From an uncultured Odoribacter sp. (lineage in GTDB: Bacteria > Bacteroidota > Bacteroidia > Bacteroidales > Marinifilaceae), in the NCBI GenBank assembly GCA_900544025.1, contig UQTM01000073.1, positions 1-16,908 on the forward strand: a stretch of DNA of 16,908 nucleotides, written 5' to 3'. The notes beneath the pieces are model-generated. The model had not been told where the DNA came from. It made no database searches and saw only the letters and a program-made list of their open reading frames with translations. How positions within the stretch are numbered: position 1 is the stretch's first letter; each line of letters opens with the position of its first letter. A program made the translations under genes and the position numbers. This document shows, piece after piece, positions 13,616-16,908 of the stretch.

Positions 13616-15259
13616 ATGAAAATGAAACGGTCAATTTGTATTATGGCGATAACGATGTGTTGCGTAGCTTCGCTATTCGCGCAAGGCAGTATGAATGCCT
13701 ATAATTATTCTCGTACCGATATAAAAGGTACGGCCCGTTACATGGGAATGGGAGGGGCTTTTGGAGCTTTAGGCGGTGATATATCGACATTGTCGCAAAA
13801 TCCGGCGGGTATCGGAGTGTATAGAAGTAATGAAATCGTTACGACTTTGGGTATAGCCGGAATTTCTGCGGAGACAAAAACTTCTGTCAATGTGAATAAT
13901 AATCTGACAAAATTTGTTTTTGATAATGTCGGTATAATAGGAACTTTTAATACCGGAAAAGATTTGGGAATAGTCTCTTATAATTTCGGGTTTGCGTATA
14001 ATCGTCGTAATTCTTATGATCAGACATATCGGGTACAGTATAGTAATCTTCGTTCCTCTGTAACGAATTATATTGCCGATAAATCTTTCGGGATTTGGGA
14101 GAACGATTTGGCCGGAGCTGATGTGCAAAGTGGGGATGCTTATGATATAAACGGCCTTCCTTGGTTGAGTATTTTAGGATATGAGTCGTTGCTGATGTCT
14201 CCTCAGGAAAATCCGGAAGGAGGTTATTATGATGACAGTTATGAGGGCCTTTTCGGAGCAAAAGCCACTGGATCGGGATCGCTTTATGTCAGGGAAAGAG
14301 GTCGGACAAACGAATATACGTTCAATTTCGGGGGAAATGTGTCGAATGTGGTTTATTTCGGAATAGGGCTCGGTATAATGGACTTGGATTATGAAATGAC
14401 TTCTTCTCATGATGAAAATTTATCCAATACATCAGGATTTGTTCCTATATATGAGGAAGAAGATGGTGATAATGGTCAGGTTTATAATTATCCGATAACG
14501 AGCAGTAATTTCTCTTTATGGAATCGGTTGAAAACAGAAGGTACGGGTTTTAATGTCAAACTCGGATTAATAGCTCGTGTTACCGATTATTGGCGATTGG
14601 GCTTGGCGTTTCACACTCCGACCTACTATTCGATGAGCGATTATTATATGGCGAGTGTGGACAATAGCTATACTTATTTAAAAAATAATAGTAATGAATC
14701 GCGTAATGATATTACCGATAGTCCCGAAGGTCGTTATGATTATAGTTTGGTTACTCCGTGGAAATTTATGGCGAGTACGGCATTTATAATCGGGAAAAAA
14801 GGAATTGTCAGTTTTGATTATGAATATACGGCGTATGACAAAATGAGTTTGAGCGAAACCGACGGATTGGAGATGAATGATGTCAATGATGATATTTCTT
14901 CTTATTTTAAAGCCGGACATACATTCCGGGTAGGAGGAGAATATCGCATTACTCCTCAGTTAAGTGCTCGTTTGGGATATGCCAATCAGTTATCTCCTAT
15001 GAAAGTGAGTACGGGGGATGAATTGAATATAGCAGGTATGGCTCCTCACTATACACTTGACCGGGGTACGCAATATTATACTTGTGGTTTGGGTTATCGG
15101 TTCGGAATTTTTTATGCAGATATGGCTTATATTCATAAAAATGCAAAAAGCGATGTTTTAGCGTTTTCCCCGATTCCGAGTACGGGCCTGACTTCGGAGG
15201 TAGCTACTTTGCATGCTAAAAATAATTCGTTTATATTGACTCTCGGTTTTAAGTTCTGA
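13616..15259 (+). CDS. FadL/OmpP1-like outer-membrane transport protein
   Basis: A 547-residue outer-membrane barrel. ATG at 13616 (MKMKR...) or the second Met at 13622 starts a signal peptide ending about AQGSMNAYNYS. The N-terminal signature RYMGMGGAFGALGGDISTLSQNPAGIGVYRSNE is the Bacteroidales version of the FadL/TodX/OmpP1 family (often labelled 'hemin receptor', without good proof). The rest alternates strands with aromatic ends and closes with SFILTLGFKF, ending in Phe as outer-membrane barrels do. FadL-type proteins move hydrophobic molecules such as fatty acids or aromatics across the outer membrane; this substrate is unknown. It is low in GC compared with genes left of 12,900. Terminators on both sides suggest a single-gene unit. 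Confidence 0.85.
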   Translation: MKMKRSICIMAITMCCVASLFAQGSMNAYNYSRTDIKGTARYMGMGGAFGALGGDISTLSQNPAGIGVYRSNEIVTTLGIAGISAETKTSVNVNNNLTKFVFDNVGIIGTFNTGKDLGIVSYNFGFAYNRRNSYDQTYRVQYSNLRSSVTNYIADKSFGIWENDLAGADVQSGDAYDINGLPWLSILGYESLLMSPQENPEGGYYDDSYEGLFGAKATGSGSLYVRERGRTNEYTFNFGGNVSNVVYFGIGLGIMDLDYEMTSSHDENLSNTSGFVPIYEEEDGDNGQVYNYPITSSNFSLWNRLKTEGTGFNVKLGLIARVTDYWRLGLAFHTPTYYSMSDYYMASVDNSYTYLKNNSNESRNDITDSPEGRYDYSLVTPWKFMASTAFIIGKKGIVSFDYEYTAYDKMSLSETDGLEMNDVNDDISSYFKAGHTFRVGGEYRITPQLSARLGYANQLSPMKVSTGDELNIAGMAPHYTLDRGTQYYTCGLGYRFGIFYADMAYIHKNAKSDVLAFSPIPSTGLTSEVATLHAKNNSFILTLGFKF

Positions 15260-15333
15260 TAAGAAGCTGAATCTCTTTATCGGAAAATTTAGGCAGCCTT
15301 TAAGGTTTATTGAATGAGAATGTAATATTTTTT

Positions 15334-15360
15334 ATGCCCGGCTTGTTCGGGCATTCTTTT
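15334..15360 (+). terminator. Hairpin terminator after the FadL-like gene
   Basis: ATGCCCG (15334-15340) pairs with CGGGCAT (15348-15354) around a 7-nt loop, followed by TCTTTT. It ends 14 nt before the next ATG, so its T-rich tail may overlap the promoter of the Crp/Fnr gene. Confidence 0.8.
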
Positions 15361-15374
15361 GTTAAACAGATCGA

Positions 15375-15941
15375 ATGAAAGATTTTATAGAAAAAATCAG
15401 AAAAGTATATCCTCTTTCGGATGAAGCGTTGTCCCTGTTTATTGCAGAGACAGAACGAGTATCTTTTCCGAAAGGTCATTTGTTGATACGAAGCGATGTT
15501 AAAGAAAAATATTCTTATTTCATTATAAAGGGATATGCACGGGGATTTTTTTATAAAGAAGATCGGGATGTGACTATTTGGTTTGCCTCATCGGGTATGT
15601 CGTTATTATCGATGAATGGTTATATGTTTGGTTCTGCAGGATATGAAAATATCGAATTACTTGAGGAGTGTGACTTGTTGAAAATATCGAATGATGCTCT
15701 TAATCGGCTTTTCGACCGTAATATCGAATTAGCTAATTGGGGAAGAAGAATGTCTGATCAGATAATTTTAGAGTTGGAGAAATTGATTATGGAACGTTGT
15801 TTTATTTCGGCTTCCGAACGGTATCATCTGTTGATAGAGCAAGAACCGGAAATTTTACAAAAAGTGCCACTCAGACACATTGCTTCCTATTTAGGTATTT
15901 CTCAAGTTTCTTTGAGCCGGATACGTGCCGGAATACAATAA
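15375..15941 (+). CDS. Crp/Fnr-type transcriptional regulator
   Basis: A 188-residue regulator. Residues about 10-115 form a cyclic-nucleotide-binding-like beta-roll (FPKGHLLIRSDVKEKYSYFIIKGYARGFFYKEDRDVTIWFASSGMSLLSM), then a long dimer helix (LANWGRRMSDQIILELEKLIMERCFISASERYHLLI) and a C-terminal helix-turn-helix (VPLRHIASYLGISQVSLSRIRAGI). It lacks the arginine/glutamate phosphate cassette of true cAMP-binding CRP and the cysteines of FNR, so its ligand is unknown; many Bacteroidota homologs look like this. It precedes a DMT transporter by 99 nt, whose upstream region holds a perfect palindrome at an activator position. I infer that it regulates the transporter. Confidence 0.88.
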   Translation: MKDFIEKIRKVYPLSDEALSLFIAETERVSFPKGHLLIRSDVKEKYSYFIIKGYARGFFYKEDRDVTIWFASSGMSLLSMNGYMFGSAGYENIELLEECDLLKISNDALNRLFDRNIELANWGRRMSDQIILELEKLIMERCFISASERYHLLIEQEPEILQKVPLRHIASYLGISQVSLSRIRAGIQ

Positions 15942-15958
15942 TAGGTCTCTGTTCTTTT

Positions 15959-15972
15959 TTTACATATGTAAA
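15959..15972. promoter_or_regulatory. 14-nt perfect palindrome, candidate Crp/Fnr-type operator
   Basis: TTTACATATGTAAA is its own reverse complement. Its centre lies about 43 nt before the predicted start of transcription of the DMT gene (near 16009), which is where a class II activator site would sit. The regulator next door is the obvious candidate to bind (inference). Confidence 0.5.
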
Positions 15973-16002
15973 TTGATAATTGTTTTATTATTCCCAATTT
16001 TG
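15973..16002 (+). promoter_or_regulatory. Promoter of the DMT transporter gene
   Basis: TTG at 15973-15975, 19 nt, then CAATTTTG at 15995-16002, one base off TAnnTTTG. Start near 16009 gives a leader of about 32 nt before ATG at 16041. The weak -7 box fits dependence on an activator. Confidence 0.5.
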
Positions 16003-16040
16003 CGCCTCGAAAAATACTTTACTTTAAAAATAGAGAATAA

Positions 16041-16904
16041 ATGAAACAATTCAGAGGCATATTTTTAGCGATATTATCTTCTTCTACGTTCGGGATGATT
16101 CCGTTTTTTGCTTTACCGGTCATACAGGAGGGAGTAGGTATCGATTCTATATTGTTTTACCGTTTTGCCGTATCAGCAGTTATAGTAGGGCTTTATTTGT
16201 TATTTGTAAAGAGCGATTTTCGTATTACGGCTAAGGAACTTGTTACATTATTTTTTCTTGGAGTTTTTTATGCCCTTACTTCTTTATGCCTTACGGCGTC
16301 TTATTTGTATATTCCCAGCAGTGTTGCGACCACTGTGCATTTTTTATATCCGGTATTGGTGACGACTATTATGATATTATTTTTCAAAAGTAAGGTCTCT
16401 TTATCTGTTGTTACGGCGGCGGTGATGGCGATTGTCGGAGTCTATTTTTTAAGTGGAGGCAAGGATGGGGGAGTCATTAATGTAAGGGGATTGGCATTGG
16501 TCTTAGTAACGGTGCTCACTTATGCGATATATATTGTCGGTGTGAATAAGTCTTGTGTTCAAAAAATGGACGGGTTAAAAATGACTTTTTATGTTTTGTT
16601 GTCATCGGCACTTATTTTTGGAGGAAATCTTTTGATAAAGGGAAACGGTTTAGATGCGATTCCGTCTTATAAAGCAGGCATAAACTTATTTTTACTTGCA
16701 CTGATCCCGACCCTTATTTCTGATTTTACTTTGATTTTAGCAATTAAGCAAGTCGGGTCTACTATTACTGCTATCTTGGGCTGTATGGAGCCTCTTACCG
16801 CATTGTTCTTAGGAGTATGTTTTTTAAATGAGACTCTTGATGGGGAACAGTTGGTCGGTATCTTTGTTATTTTATCGGCGGGGTGTTTTTTTTTTTTTGC
16901 ATAA
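16041..16904 (+). CDS. DMT-superfamily (EamA) transporter
   Basis: A 287-residue inner-membrane protein with about ten hydrophobic helices in two EamA halves (about 5-140 and 150-287), typical of drug/metabolite transporters. Markers include the N-terminal LSSSTFGMIPFFALPVI, the first-half YIPSSVATTVHFLYPVLV and the second-half ALIPTLISDFTLILAIKQVGSTITAILGCMEPLTALFLGVCFLNE, where GCMEPLTALFLG is the classic conserved EamA segment. Substrates of this family range from amino acids to drugs; none can be assigned. The end is odd: the last codons FFFFA come from 13 T in a row (16886-16898), after which the frame stops at once. Family members usually have a few more, often basic, residues, so a miscounted T could have changed the end. 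Confidence 0.9.
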   Translation: MKQFRGIFLAILSSSTFGMIPFFALPVIQEGVGIDSILFYRFAVSAVIVGLYLLFVKSDFRITAKELVTLFFLGVFYALTSLCLTASYLYIPSSVATTVHFLYPVLVTTIMILFFKSKVSLSVVTAAVMAIVGVYFLSGGKDGGVINVRGLALVLVTVLTYAIYIVGVNKSCVQKMDGLKMTFYVLLSSALIFGGNLLIKGNGLDAIPSYKAGINLFLLALIPTLISDFTLILAIKQVGSTITAILGCMEPLTALFLGVCFLNETLDGEQLVGIFVILSAGCFFFFA

Positions 16905-16908
16905 TTCT

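Overview
The window reads as Bacteroidota, most likely Bacteroidales. The evidence is lipoproteins with acid-rich residues right after the lipidated cysteine (surface export signals of this phylum), promoter-like TAnnTTTG boxes, SusD/TonB-era style surface lipoproteins with DUF5074-type propellers, paired PepSY-like proteins and a FadL/OmpP1-type porin. I cannot name the genus.

Region 1 (1-4650, minus strand) is a vitamin B12 module. A divergent promoter near 4616-4646 starts a transcript with a well-conserved cobalamin riboswitch (4440-4612). It is followed by two tandem paralogous surface lipoproteins that resemble BtuG (YncE/DUF5074-like propellers), a third surface lipoprotein with a calcium-loop-like DxNGNG motif, and, after a 129-nt gap holding a perfect 14-bp hairpin, a PP-loop ATP-pyrophosphatase of the Dph6/MJ0570 (COG2102) family that runs off the left edge. 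No TonB receptor or BtuFCD gene is visible here; they could lie beyond position 1.

Region 2 (4684-7779, plus strand) is an OmpR-type response regulator and a histidine kinase overlapping by 4 nt, followed by two small exported PepSY-like proteins, one periplasmic and one a lipoprotein. It ends at a strong hairpin terminator shared with the convergent operon.

Region 3 (7778-10859, minus strand) is a tight housekeeping operon: YicC-type endoribonuclease, guanylate kinase, NadD, then an unrecognised predicted outer-membrane barrel. Region 4 (11006-12895, plus) is lepA with its terminator.

Region 5 (about 12,900-13,500) is odd. The base composition drops visibly (from roughly 50-55% GC in most left-hand genes to about 40% on the right, counted by hand on sample lines only). 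A Ser/Gly/Arg-rich reading frame emerges with no start codon in front of it, inside a cluster of inverted repeats. I read this as a breakpoint: a genomic rearrangement or transfer edge, or an assembly chimera. Region 6 (13,541-16,904, plus) carries a FadL/OmpP1-like outer-membrane protein, a Crp/Fnr-type regulator and a DMT/EamA transporter whose promoter has a perfect 14-nt palindrome at an activator-like position. The last gene ends in a run of 13 T that may distort its C-terminus.
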